64,000 nt of DNA. Source: Ahniella affigens. Its GTDB lineage: Bacteria > Pseudomonadota > Gammaproteobacteria > Xanthomonadales > Ahniellaceae. The number at the start of each line of letters is the position of its first letter. The stretch's first letter is position 1. Made by a program: the position numbers and the translations under genes. Shown here in pieces: positions 42,774 to 51,388 of the stretch. The DNA lies in assembly GCF_003015185.1 (NCBI RefSeq), contig NZ_CP027860.1, positions 1,612,001 through 1,676,000 on the forward strand, given 5' to 3'. Under the pieces are notes generated by a model that worked only from the letters and a program-made list of their open reading frames with translations, made no database searches and had not been told where the DNA came from.

Positions 42774-43409
42774 ATGGCCAAATTGACGCGTCGTGAATGG
42801 TTGTGTTTGGGCTTGTCGACATTCGTGGCGCCCGCGTTGTATGCGGAAGTGCCTCAGCCTCCCAAAACCACCGAGAGGTCTGCCTTGGTCGTTGTGGACG
42901 CCCAGGTCGGTGTGCTCGCAACCGTTTGGGAGTCGAAGCGCGTCATCCAGGCGGTAGAACAGTTGGTCGCAGCCGCCCGGACGGCCGATGTGCCAATCAT
43001 TTGGGTTCAGCATGAGAACGATTCGGATCTGAAGACCGGATCCGCTGCGTGGCAATTGGCGCCGGAATTCGTGCCGAATGCGTCGGAGTTGGTGATTCGG
43101 AAGCGATTCAACTCCGCATTTGCCGAGACGAAACTCGAATCTCACTTGCGGGCACTCGGCGTGACGCGCTTGGTGCTTGCTGGCGCCGCGACTAACTGGT
43201 GCATTCGTGCGACCGCGTATGCAGCGGTCGATCGTGGCTTCAATCTGACCCTCGTTGGTAACGCCCACAGCACGGAGTCAATGACCTTGGAAAGCGGACA
43301 GGTGATCTCGGCCGAATCCATGATTGCTGACCTGAATGCCGTGTTTGAATGGTTGCTGGCGCCGGGCGTGGACACCAATGTTCTAGACAGCGGCAACGTT
43401 GTGTTCTGA
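42774..43409 (+). CDS. Exported cysteine hydrolase (isochorismatase family)
   Basis: A 211-residue protein from ATG 42774. The N terminus TRREWLCLGLSTFVAPALYAE is Tat/Sec-like. The catalytic triad of isochorismatase-like hydrolases is visible as VVVDAQ (Asp42), VIRKRFNSAF (Lys110) and AATNWCIRAT (Cys143). The export signal is unusual, as most family members are cytoplasmic. Substrate unknown (nicotinamide-like or N-carbamoyl amides are family options). Confidence 0.88.
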   Translation: MAKLTRREWLCLGLSTFVAPALYAEVPQPPKTTERSALVVVDAQVGVLATVWESKRVIQAVEQLVAAARTADVPIIWVQHENDSDLKTGSAAWQLAPEFVPNASELVIRKRFNSAFAETKLESHLRALGVTRLVLAGAATNWCIRATAYAAVDRGFNLTLVGNAHSTESMTLESGQVISAESMIADLNAVFEWLLAPGVDTNVLDSGNVVF

Positions 43410-43540
43410 CGCCCGGCATCCATCGACGTTGGCTGTCGTCATCCAACGTGATCAGCGGCAAAATGATTGTCGCGACGTTCACCGGATCCGTTTGCACCGA
43501 AATCGAGTGGACGTCGCCTTAGTCTCTTGTCTAAATTTGC

Positions 43541-45460
43541 TCAGTCAGCAATTGGCAACACGATAGCACTGGCCTGATCGCCACCAAACCAGATTTTCTG
43601 CGTGGCTTGCTGATAGTCGACCTTCTTCGCGTACATGATGTTGTCGACAAACGTCTGCGGATTCCGGTCGTACAGTGGGAACAGAGTGGACTGCACCTGA
43701 ATCATGATGCGGTGTCCGGGCCGGAACACGTGGTCGACATTGGGTAGCTTGAACGAATACCGCTCGACTTTGCCAGGCTTGAGCGCGCTCGGTTTGGCGA
43801 AGTCCTTGTGATAGCGGCCCCGAAAGATTTCGATGCCAATGGGCAGTTCATAGCCAGCCATGCTCGGCTTTGCGCCTTGCGACGCATCTTCCGGGATATC
43901 GTTCGGGTACACATCGATCAACTTGACGACCCAGTCGCTGTCGGTGCCGCTGGTGGACGCGAAGAGTTCGATTTCAGGCGCGCCTTTAATATGCACCGCT
44001 TCGTCCAATGGCGCCGTCTTCCAATCGGCCACGTCGGGTCGTCCGCTGACAAAGCGTTGGTCCTGCACCAGCCAAGGCTTCCATTGCATCGGGTTGCCCA
44101 TGTCGATCGGGCGGGGCAGGAACGGAACCGGCTTTGCGGGGTCACTCATGTAGGTCGTGTTTCCCACCTTTTCAGGCTTGGTGAACGTGGCCAACCCATC
44201 GGCAGCGAGGTAGATCGGCTTTGACGTTCCGACCGGCCAATGCGTCGACGTCTGCCATTCGTTGATTCCCGTTGCGTAGGTCAGCACCGGTGGTGTGTTC
44301 GGGTTTGGTCCTCCGCGCAACCAATGGTCGAAGAATGGCTTCGCGTATTTGATTCGCCATTCTCTGGCGGTGTCGCCGGTGAACGTCAGCGCGCCCAGAT
44401 CGTAGCCATAGTGGTTGAATCCGGAGTGTCGCCATGGCCCAATGACCAGGGACAACTTGTCGTTGTTGGTGTCCTTCGGCTCCAGTGCCCGATAGACCGC
44501 TGCGGCACCATAGCTGTCCTCCTGGTCCCATTGGCCAACGACTAACATGGTGGGAACCGTGTGTGGTCTGGCTGCCAGCCATTGGTCGACGGCTTGCAGT
44601 GACCAGAATTCCGTGTAGGCAGGGTTCTCCAGGAATTTGCGGATTCCCGGAACGTCTGAAGCCCCGACCAGATTAACGAAGTCGGCCACTGATCCGGCTT
44701 CCAAATACCGCGTGTAGTCATCGCCCGCGCCAAGTGGGAACTCGCCGCCGCCATCGCCTTTCTTGAATCCTTGGCTTAGCGGAAAGCCGAGCGAGTTGAC
44801 ACGGAAAGCGCCGTAATGGAACCAGTCGTCGCCCATCCAACCATCCACCATCGGGCTTTGCGCGATGACGGCCTTGAGCGCCGGATGCGGATCAATCAGG
44901 GTCATCAGTGCGGTGAAACCCAAGTAACTCGACCCGATGACGCCGACGTTGCCATTGGCCTCGGGGACATTCTTGACCAGCCAGTCAATGGTGTCGAACG
45001 CATCGGTCGACTCGTCAATACCGGTCTTGTTCAAAGGTCCGGATAGCGGACGGTTCAGCACCCAGTCGCCCTCTGACTTGTGCATGCCGCGGATGTCTTG
45101 ATAGACCCGGATGTAGCCATCCTCGACAAACGCCGCGTCCATGATTTCGAGGATGTCGACGATGCGCTGACTTTTGTTCCGACCAGTTGCCGAACTGGCG
45201 TTGTATGGGGTTCGCGACAGCAGCATGGGGGCTTTTAGGGTGCCCTTTTTCATGACCACGACGGTAAACAACTTCACACCGTCGCGCATTGGCACCATGG
45301 CCTCGCGCCGGACATAGTCTGCGCTTGGCAGCTCATGTTCGTAGGTGTCGAAATTGTCGGGGGTCATTGGCGTGACCGGGCTGGCTGCCAAAGTGCTGCC
45401 ACATGCCAGCAGCAGCAAAGCAATCTGAACGATATGATTGCAGTTGGTACGTCGGGACAT
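43541..45460 (-). CDS. CocE/NonD family alpha/beta hydrolase
   Basis: A 639-residue exported X-Pro dipeptidyl-peptidase (S15)/glutaryl-7-ACA-acylase type enzyme. The N terminus may be a signal peptide or lipobox (LLLLAC, Cys20). VPMRDGVKLFTVV opens the hydrolase domain, the nucleophile is in GSSYLG (Ser178), VVGQWDQED holds the acid, and WRHSGFNHYG the histidine. The C-terminal jelly-roll has VKLIDVYPND and HRIMIQVQSTLFP. It likely cleaves acyl or dipeptide bonds in the periplasm. Confidence 0.93.
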   Translation of the reverse strand: MSRRTNCNHIVQIALLLLACGSTLAASPVTPMTPDNFDTYEHELPSADYVRREAMVPMRDGVKLFTVVVMKKGTLKAPMLLSRTPYNASSATGRNKSQRIVDILEIMDAAFVEDGYIRVYQDIRGMHKSEGDWVLNRPLSGPLNKTGIDESTDAFDTIDWLVKNVPEANGNVGVIGSSYLGFTALMTLIDPHPALKAVIAQSPMVDGWMGDDWFHYGAFRVNSLGFPLSQGFKKGDGGGEFPLGAGDDYTRYLEAGSVADFVNLVGASDVPGIRKFLENPAYTEFWSLQAVDQWLAARPHTVPTMLVVGQWDQEDSYGAAAVYRALEPKDTNNDKLSLVIGPWRHSGFNHYGYDLGALTFTGDTAREWRIKYAKPFFDHWLRGGPNPNTPPVLTYATGINEWQTSTHWPVGTSKPIYLAADGLATFTKPEKVGNTTYMSDPAKPVPFLPRPIDMGNPMQWKPWLVQDQRFVSGRPDVADWKTAPLDEAVHIKGAPEIELFASTSGTDSDWVVKLIDVYPNDIPEDASQGAKPSMAGYELPIGIEIFRGRYHKDFAKPSALKPGKVERYSFKLPNVDHVFRPGHRIMIQVQSTLFPLYDRNPQTFVDNIMYAKKVDYQQATQKIWFGGDQASAIVLPIAD

Positions 45461-45791
45461 TCAATTACCCTCATTTGAAGCGACAATGGAAGACTTGGAA
45501 AACGCTGAGATGCTCGGACTACCGAATCCAATCGGTGATCGCAGCGACTGAGTGACCGAGCGAGCTCCTACCGAACCTGGTTAGCCTATAGCAATCGATG
45601 TTCCGGAGAATCGACACCAGATCATGACCAATGGCAGGGCGTCCGTCATTTCAGTCGATTGATTGGGAACTGTAACCGTGCTGAGAATCAGGGAGACGCT
45701 CAAACCGCCAATCTGAATCGACGGAAAAGGGAGGCACGGGGGCTGGTGCGATAGCATTTAAGAACCTTCGGTCGCTCAAAGGCTTCACCTC
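45461..45791. other. Divergent intergenic region
   Basis: 330 bp between the CocE gene (leftward) and the next rightward gene. It should hold both promoters. I see no clear sigma-70 boxes and no gene. Confidence 0.4.
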
Positions 45792-46058
45792 ATGATAGGC
45801 GTCGGCTCCCAAGTCAGAATTCCCAGGTTGCCTCCTTGGTTCGAGCAGTTGCCTGAAGCGTCCCGACGTGTCGTTGCTCATTGCGTCGGCCGCACTTATC
45901 CGGTGGTTGAGATCGATGATCAAGGTTTGCTGGTCCTTGATGTCAGCCAGGATGTTGATGCTGTGTTCGGGGGGGTCGGTAACGACTTGCGAGTGGAACC
46001 AGATTTTGTCGAAATCATCCAATCGGCCTTACCCAAGGCTGCAGGGAGCGGGCCATGA
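45792..46058 (+). CDS. Hypothetical protein, 88 aa
   Basis: Starts MIGVGSQVRIPRLPPWFEQLPEASRRVVAHCVGRTYPVVEID, then LLVLDVSQDVDAVFGG and RVEPDFVEII. The basic N-terminal strand (VGSQVRI) and the VxExDxxGLLxLDV pattern suggest a small SH3-like beta barrel. It overlaps the DHFR-like gene by ATGA, so they are co-translated. Confidence 0.7.
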   Translation: MIGVGSQVRIPRLPPWFEQLPEASRRVVAHCVGRTYPVVEIDDQGLLVLDVSQDVDAVFGGVGNDLRVEPDFVEIIQSALPKAAGSGP

Positions 46059-46627
46059 CAGAGAGGACCAGTCGCGTGCGGATTCATATGGCTGCCAGCC
46101 TGGACGGGTTTGTGACAAGGCCAGACGGGCAGGTCGATTGGCTGGAGACGGAAGATGCGTTTCCGGAAGGCCGCGAATTGACTCAGGAGCTCATCGCGGC
46201 GTTTTTGGACAACATCGACTGCTACGTCATGGGCGCAAGAACCTACGAGACGGCATTGCAATTCGAACAATCCGGGCTTGGTTGGGTCTATGGCGACAAG
46301 CCAGTCTATGTGGTGAGTCAGCGCGCTCTCCCAATCAATCGGGCAAATGTTCATCGCCACTCGGGATCCCTGACTGCGCTTGTGACGGACGCGCTACGCC
46401 CCAGATTCCAGTCCATCTGGGTCGCCGGTGGTCCAATGTTGGCCGCGGAAATGCTACGGCTCGGATTGGCCGACGAAGTCAGTATCAGTATTGCGCCCGT
46501 GTTGATTGGTCGCGGATTGCCATTCTTTGCTGGTATCGAGGCTGATATCAGGCTGCATCTTTTGGAGGTTCAGGCATATCGAAGTGGTATGGTCGAACTT
46601 CGATATGCGATCCAGCGCCCGCGCTGA
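46055..46627 (+). CDS. Dihydrofolate-reductase-like (RibD C-terminal) protein
   Basis: A 190-residue RibD_C-family reductase: VRIHMAASLDGFVTRPDGQVDWL (N-terminal nucleotide fold), YVMGARTYET, YVVSQRALP, IWVAGGPMLAAEML (glycine-rich NADPH loop) and ISIAPVLIGRGLPFF. Such YyaP/YwjB-type proteins bind NADPH and have no settled substrate. It is coupled to the upstream 88-residue gene. Confidence 0.9.
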   Translation: MTERTSRVRIHMAASLDGFVTRPDGQVDWLETEDAFPEGRELTQELIAAFLDNIDCYVMGARTYETALQFEQSGLGWVYGDKPVYVVSQRALPINRANVHRHSGSLTALVTDALRPRFQSIWVAGGPMLAAEMLRLGLADEVSISIAPVLIGRGLPFFAGIEADIRLHLLEVQAYRSGMVELRYAIQRPR

Positions 46628-46663
46628 ATCAAACGGCCACGCCCAGACAAGAGGTCAGCACCA

Positions 46664-47059
46664 ATGGCAACGCCCGCTCGCGCTGGTACGTTGATCTATG
46701 CCAAGAACCCAAGCGTCGTGTCGCGATTTTATCAGGGGCTGCTCGGCGCCCGGCTCTTGCATGCTGACGACGAGCATGAGGTTTTGGCCAATGCAGATAC
46801 GCAATTGATCATTCATGCGATTCCTGCCCAGTATGCAGAATCGATCGTGGTCAGCGTCCCGCCGGTGCCGCGCGATGAACAAGCCACCAAACCGTTCTTC
46901 ACGATTGCCGACCTCAACGCTGCCGAAAGTGCCTGTATTGAACTTGGTGGTCTGGTGCTCGGCCCGATTTGGCCGGGGCCAGGCATGCGGGTTCGCAATG
47001 TGTGTGACCCGGAGGGCAATATCATCCACCTGCGGCAGATGCACGTGGATTCGCGTTGA
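46664..47059 (+). CDS. VOC family protein
   Basis: A 131-residue glyoxalase-like protein: GTLIYAKNPSVVSRFYQGLLGARLLHAD, TQLIIHAIP and RNVCDPEGNIIHLRQMH close the fold. It is 36 bp after the DHFR-like gene and probably in the same transcript, which a terminator ends at 47192-47214. Confidence 0.88.
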   Translation: MATPARAGTLIYAKNPSVVSRFYQGLLGARLLHADDEHEVLANADTQLIIHAIPAQYAESIVVSVPPVPRDEQATKPFFTIADLNAAESACIELGGLVLGPIWPGPGMRVRNVCDPEGNIIHLRQMHVDSR

Positions 47060-47191
47060 TTGCGATGGCTGGGGTCGTGTCCCGCAAATGGCTTGAAACG
47101 GATTTGGAAGCATTTGGAGCCAAGGCAACATGGTTGCGCTAATTGGTTTGGCCGTGGCGCTGGCCGGCTGTTCTTGGTATCCTTCGGGTGC

Positions 47192-47214
47192 AAAGCGAGC
47201 CCTGGGCTCGCTTT
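47192..47214 (+). terminator. Intrinsic terminator
   Basis: AAAGCGAGCC-CT-GGGCTCGCTTTT stem-loop with a T-rich tail, separating the VOC gene from phaE. Confidence 0.7.
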
Positions 47215-47272
47215 TCTGCTTTTCAGGGCACCAAAACAAACGTTTGATGCATTGCAGCAAAAGGAGTGGACG

Positions 47273-48304
47273 ATGGGTCCGGACATGATGAAAGACTGGC
47301 AAGCACTGCATGAGCAGTGGTGGAATGCGCTGATGTCGGGTGCGACCGAGTTCGCCGAAAAAGGCGGGCACGTATTCTCGGGCAAATCGTCCGGACTCAA
47401 CGATCTGTTTGGCGGCAAATTGGGCGAAGACGTCGGGGCGGCAACCGAACGCTTCCTGTCGGGCAGCAAGCAGTTTCTCGAATGGGTGGATCGCTTCTCA
47501 GGCCAAATCGCTGGCCGTCATGCGGTGCCGAAATCGATTGACGATTGGCTGGACGCGATCAAGGCGGCAGCAGGCCCCATGTTTGAGGCGAACAATCCGC
47601 TGACCAATCTGTTCAAATCCATGGCATCGAGTGACGCCAAAGGCTTTGAGCACTTTTTTACGGGCTTGAGCAACCCAGTTGATCACTTGAGTGGCGAGGT
47701 CAAGTCGCTGCTCGGCTTGCCGGCATTCGGGTTCACGCGCGAGCGCCAAGTGTGGCAGCAGGCGCTGGCGAAAGGCTGGATGGAGTATCAGGAGTCGCTG
47801 GCGGCCTATAACGCGTTGATGCTGAAGGCGAGTCAGGACGCGAACACACGGCTCGCGAAAAAGCTTGGTGATCTGGCCAAGGGCAAGCAGCAAGTAGAGA
47901 GTCTGCGTGCGCTGTACGACCTGTGGGTCGATGCTCAAGAAGATGCCTATGCCGACGTCGCGCTCAGCAGCGACTTTCGTGCGGCCTATGGCGAACTCGT
48001 CAATCGGCAAATGCGCGTGCGCAAGTTGATTCAGGACGAAGTGGAGCGAATCGGCGGCCAGTTTGGCATGCCGACTCGTTCGGAGCTGAACTCGGTTCAT
48101 CAGCGTATGGCGGAGATGCGTCGGCAGATGCGAGCTCTTGAGGATCGGCTTGAGGCCGCAGGCTTGGGCAGCGCGTTGGTCGTTGCGCCGGCTGCGTCGC
48201 CAGTTCCAGCCAAGAAGTCATCCAAGCCTGCCGCTGCCAAGAAGGCGGTCGGCAAGTCCAGTGCCAAGAGCGACGCGAGCAAAGCGCGTCGCCGTTTGGC
48301 TTGA
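47273..48304 (+). CDS. phaE: Class III PHA synthase subunit PhaE
   Basis: 343 residues with AAGGAG upstream. N-terminal WQALHEQWWNALMSG, the PhaE region GLPAFGFTRERQVWQQALAKGWMEYQESLAAYNALM and LRALYDLWVDAQEDAYADVA, then a coiled coil (HQRMAEMRRQMRALEDRLE). The tail is Lys/Ala-rich (SSKPAAAKKAVGKSS), like phasins. PhaE is the non-catalytic partner that activates PhaC on the polyhydroxyalkanoate granule. It is 14 bp from phaC. Confidence 0.94.
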   Translation: MGPDMMKDWQALHEQWWNALMSGATEFAEKGGHVFSGKSSGLNDLFGGKLGEDVGAATERFLSGSKQFLEWVDRFSGQIAGRHAVPKSIDDWLDAIKAAAGPMFEANNPLTNLFKSMASSDAKGFEHFFTGLSNPVDHLSGEVKSLLGLPAFGFTRERQVWQQALAKGWMEYQESLAAYNALMLKASQDANTRLAKKLGDLAKGKQQVESLRALYDLWVDAQEDAYADVALSSDFRAAYGELVNRQMRVRKLIQDEVERIGGQFGMPTRSELNSVHQRMAEMRRQMRALEDRLEAAGLGSALVVAPAASPVPAKKSSKPAAAKKAVGKSSAKSDASKARRRLA

Positions 48305-48318
48305 AGGAGGCCTGAATC

Positions 48319-49386
48319 ATGATCAATCCCGTGCAATTGAATCCAGAGCGCGTCACCGAAGAGCTCAGCAAGTTTGGCGAGAAGCTGGCCAAAGGGATGC
48401 AGTCGCTGAAAGAAGTTCGCGATGTGCACTACGGTGCCAGCGACAAGGAAGAGGTCTATCGCGAAGACAAACTGCGGTTGTATCGCTTCAAGTCCGCGCA
48501 CAAAACGACTGAAAAGGTGCCGTTGCTGATCGTTTATGCGCTGGTCAATCGGCCGTACATGGTCGACTTGCAGGATGACCGTTCGATCGTCAAGAACCTG
48601 CTGGCAGCGGGCCATGATGTGTATCTGATCGACTGGGGCTACCCGGATCAGTCGGATCGTTTCCTGACCTTGGACGATTACATCAACGGTTACATTCGTC
48701 GTTGTGTGCAGGCCGTGTGCAAGCGCCACGGTCTGCCGTCGATCAATATCCTGGGCATCTGCCAGGGCGGCGCGTTCTCGATCTGTTATGCGAGCCTGTA
48801 TCCGGAAACCGTCAAGAACCTGATCACCATGGTGACGCCGGTCGACTTCCAAACACCGGACAATATGCTGAGCCATTGGGTTCAGGATATGGATATCGAC
48901 TTGTTCGTCGATACGCTCGGCAATGTGCCAGCGGATTTGATGAACTGGTGCTATCTGACCTTGAAGCCCTTCCGTTTGTTGCAACAGAAGTATGTTGGCC
49001 TGACCGACATCCTCGACAACAAGGCCGAGCTCGAGAACTTTCTGCGCATGGAGAAGTGGATCTTTGATTCGCCAGACCAGGCGGGCGATGCGTTCCGTCA
49101 GTTCCTGAAGGACTTCTATCAAGGCAACAAGCTGCTCAAGGGTGGTTTGTCGATTGGCGGCAAAGCCATTGATACCCGCCGCGTCAGCATGCCCGTGTTG
49201 AACATCTTTGCCGAGCAAGATCACTTGGTGCCGCCGACGGCGTCGAAGGCCCTGAAAGGCATTGTCGGCACGAAGGATTACACCGAGCTGTCGTTCAAGG
49301 GTGGCCATATCGGGATCTATGTGTCCGGTCGTGCCCAGCGTGAAGTGCCACCGGCAATCGACAGCTGGTTGCGAAAGCGCGGTTGA
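48319..49386 (+). CDS. phaC: Class III PHA synthase subunit PhaC
   Basis: 355 residues, the normal length for class III. Catalytic Cys148 lies in the lipase-like box GICQGG, Asp301 in AEQDHLVPP and His330 in KGGHIGIY, matching the known Cys/Asp/His triad spacing. It polymerises (R)-3-hydroxyacyl-CoA into polyhydroxyalkanoate. GGAGG precedes the ATG. A terminator follows directly, so phaEC is a two-gene operon. Confidence 0.97.
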   Translation: MINPVQLNPERVTEELSKFGEKLAKGMQSLKEVRDVHYGASDKEEVYREDKLRLYRFKSAHKTTEKVPLLIVYALVNRPYMVDLQDDRSIVKNLLAAGHDVYLIDWGYPDQSDRFLTLDDYINGYIRRCVQAVCKRHGLPSINILGICQGGAFSICYASLYPETVKNLITMVTPVDFQTPDNMLSHWVQDMDIDLFVDTLGNVPADLMNWCYLTLKPFRLLQQKYVGLTDILDNKAELENFLRMEKWIFDSPDQAGDAFRQFLKDFYQGNKLLKGGLSIGGKAIDTRRVSMPVLNIFAEQDHLVPPTASKALKGIVGTKDYTELSFKGGHIGIYVSGRAQREVPPAIDSWLRKRG

Positions 49387-49410
49387 GTAATTGGTGTAAT
49401 CGAGTCGTTT

Positions 49411-49443
49411 AAGAACAGGGAGCCTTCGGGCTCCTTTGTTCTT
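49411..49443 (+). terminator. phaEC terminator
   Basis: AAGAACAGGGAGCC-TTCG-GGCTCCTTTGTTCTTT: GC stem with UUCG tetraloop and T-rich end, 24 bp after phaC. Confidence 0.85.
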
Positions 49444-49447
49444 TGGT

Positions 49448-49790
49448 GTTTTGGGAGCGGCTTCAGCCGCGAAAATGGCTTGCGGCGAGATCGGTTCGGG
49501 CCTGATGGCCCTCCTACAAACATTAGGTGGCTTTGCCCCAAGAATCGTTCGAGGCGGCGGTTTTTGTAGGAGCGGCTTCAGCCGCGAACGGTGATGCCGC
49601 AAGATTGGTTCGGGCCTGAAGGCCCTCCTACAAAAAGCGAAACGGTGATGCCGCAAGATTGGTTCGGGCCTGAAGGCCCTCCTACAAGAAGCGAAACGGT
49701 GATGCCGCAAGTTTGGTTCCGGCCTGAAGGCCATCCTACAAAAAGCGAAACGGTTCTGTCGCAAGATTGGTTCGGGCCTGAAGGCCTAAC
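49448..49790 (+). repeat. REP-like repeats and a 54-bp tandem array
   Basis: A REP-like pair TAGGAGCGGCTTCAGCCGCGA / TCGGGCCTGAxGGCCCTCCTACA, then about four tandem 54-bp units (about 49588-49790) built on GATGCCGCAAGATTGG and TTCGGGCCTGAAGGCC. Because 54 is a multiple of three, the array holds long but meaningless frames on both strands. Confidence 0.85.
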
Positions 49791-49884
49791 GCCTTGTTGG
49801 TTGGCTTGACCTGAAAAGCCACGATCGGCACCTGACGATCTTATGCGGTCTCCAGTAATCTGTACGGCATTCTGGAGAATGCCC

Positions 49885-51303
49885 ATGGCACATCAATGGT
49901 TTCAGCAGGCTGACTTCGACGCCATGATCGCGCTGGCGTCAGAGGAGGCCCGGCTCTACTTGCAGCAGGTGCCAGATCGGCCAGTTCGGCACCAGGCAGA
50001 TCGCGAGCGCTTGCTGTCGGTATTGGGCGGTTCCTTGGCAACAAGTGGTGCGGCGCCGGAGCAAATCGTGCGGCAATTGGCCGACACCGCGCATTGGGGC
50101 AACGTAGCCTGCAATTCGCCACGCTATTTCGGATTTGTCATCGGTGGTGCGTATCCCGTTTCGTTGGCGGCCGACTGGCTGGTATCGACATGGGATCAGA
50201 ACGCCGGCATCTATGCGATTTCGCCGATGGTGTCGGTCATCGAGGAAGTCGCGGCCGGCTGGTTGTTGGATTTGTTTGGGCTGCCCAATGATGCAGGCGT
50301 CGGTTTTGTCACCGGTTGCCAGATGGCCAACTTCACGTGTTTGGCCGCCGCGCGTCACGGCGTATTGCGGCGAATCGGTGTGGACGTCGAAACAGAAGGC
50401 TTGGCGGGCAGCCCGCGAATTCATGTGGTGACGTCGGCGGAGTCGCATGTGACGATCGATATCGCATTGCGCTACCTCGGCTTTGGTACGCGCCACGTGC
50501 ATCGCGTCGCCGCCGACGCGCAAGGCCGTATGCAACCCGATGCACTGGCCGCAATGCTGGAAACACTGTCCGGCCCGATCATCGTCTGTGCCCAAGCCGG
50601 CAACGTGAACACCGGTTCGTTTGATCCCCTAGCCGAGATTGCCGCGCTGACCAACGCAAAGGGCGCCTGGTTGCATGTCGATGGCGCGTTTGGTCTCTGG
50701 GCGCAGGCCAATCCGGAGTTGCGACATTTGTCGCGCGGCATAGAACTCGCCGACTCCTGGTCGACCGATGCGCACAAGTGGCTGAATGTGCCTTACGACT
50801 GCGGTGTTGCGATCGTTCGTCACGCCAATGATCATCGCGCGGCCATGATGTCTACGGCTGCCTATCTGGTGCAAACGGCGGGCAAGGAGCGGGACCCGAC
50901 GGATTGGGGCCCGGAGTTCTCGCGGCGCGCCCGCAGTGTGCCGGTTTACGCCACATTGGCGAGTCTCGGTCGCTCGGGTGTGGCCGCATTGATCGAGCGG
51001 AGCTGCGCGCGGGCCCGGCAGTTTGCCGGCGTGCTCGCTGAATCGCCTGGGGTCGATATCTTGAATGACGTCGTGCTGAATCAGGTTCTGGTGCGGTTTG
51101 ACCAGGATGATGCGCGGACGCGCGCCGTCATTGCGGCTGTCCAGCAGGAGGGCACGTGTTGGCTCGGCGGGACCGTTTGGCACGGGCTGGCGGCAATGCG
51201 CATCTCGGTTTCGAACTGGGCCACGTCGGAGGCGGATGTGGCGCGCAGCGCCGAAGCCATTCTGCGCTGCCATAGAATGCTGAGTGCATCACAGTCTGGG
51301 TGA
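49885..51303 (+). CDS. PLP-dependent group II decarboxylase/aminotransferase
   Basis: 472 residues from ATG 49885 (TGGAG upstream; ATG 49843 is possible). Aromatic-amino-acid-decarboxylase-like: PRYFGFVIGGAYPVSLAADWL, VTGCQMANFTCLAAAR (phosphate-binding), VCAQAGNVNTGSFDP, WLHVDGAFGLWAQ (PLP-binding Asp) and STDAHKWLNVPYDCG with the Schiff-base Lys298. It probably decarboxylates an aromatic or acidic amino acid; the exact substrate is unclear. Confidence 0.9.
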   Translation: MAHQWFQQADFDAMIALASEEARLYLQQVPDRPVRHQADRERLLSVLGGSLATSGAAPEQIVRQLADTAHWGNVACNSPRYFGFVIGGAYPVSLAADWLVSTWDQNAGIYAISPMVSVIEEVAAGWLLDLFGLPNDAGVGFVTGCQMANFTCLAAARHGVLRRIGVDVETEGLAGSPRIHVVTSAESHVTIDIALRYLGFGTRHVHRVAADAQGRMQPDALAAMLETLSGPIIVCAQAGNVNTGSFDPLAEIAALTNAKGAWLHVDGAFGLWAQANPELRHLSRGIELADSWSTDAHKWLNVPYDCGVAIVRHANDHRAAMMSTAAYLVQTAGKERDPTDWGPEFSRRARSVPVYATLASLGRSGVAALIERSCARARQFAGVLAESPGVDILNDVVLNQVLVRFDQDDARTRAVIAAVQQEGTCWLGGTVWHGLAAMRISVSNWATSEADVARSAEAILRCHRMLSASQSG

Positions 51304-51388
51304 TTGAAGCCCGAAAAGCAGTTCGTTTTCTTAAGCTCAGTCGTTTCGAGAACCGTACGGGCATGCCGCCTGAGTTCTGGAGCGCATT

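Noticed and set aside
47130-47288. Lipoprotein-like small ORF before phaE (LAVALAGCSWYPSG)
   Set aside because: It runs through the intrinsic terminator and into phaE in another frame and has no ribosome-binding site; the lipobox is probably chance.
48100-49764. A 554-codon minus-strand frame over phaC and the tandem repeats
   Set aside because: It begins inside the 54-bp repeat array, which is frame-neutral, and continues antisense to phaC.
49588-49790. Possible CRISPR array
   Set aside because: The repeats are contiguous 54-bp units without unique spacers and derive from a REP palindrome.
49591-49809. A 72-codon plus-strand frame of repeated peptides
   Set aside because: It only translates the 54-bp tandem array (18-codon period); no start signal or protein-like composition.
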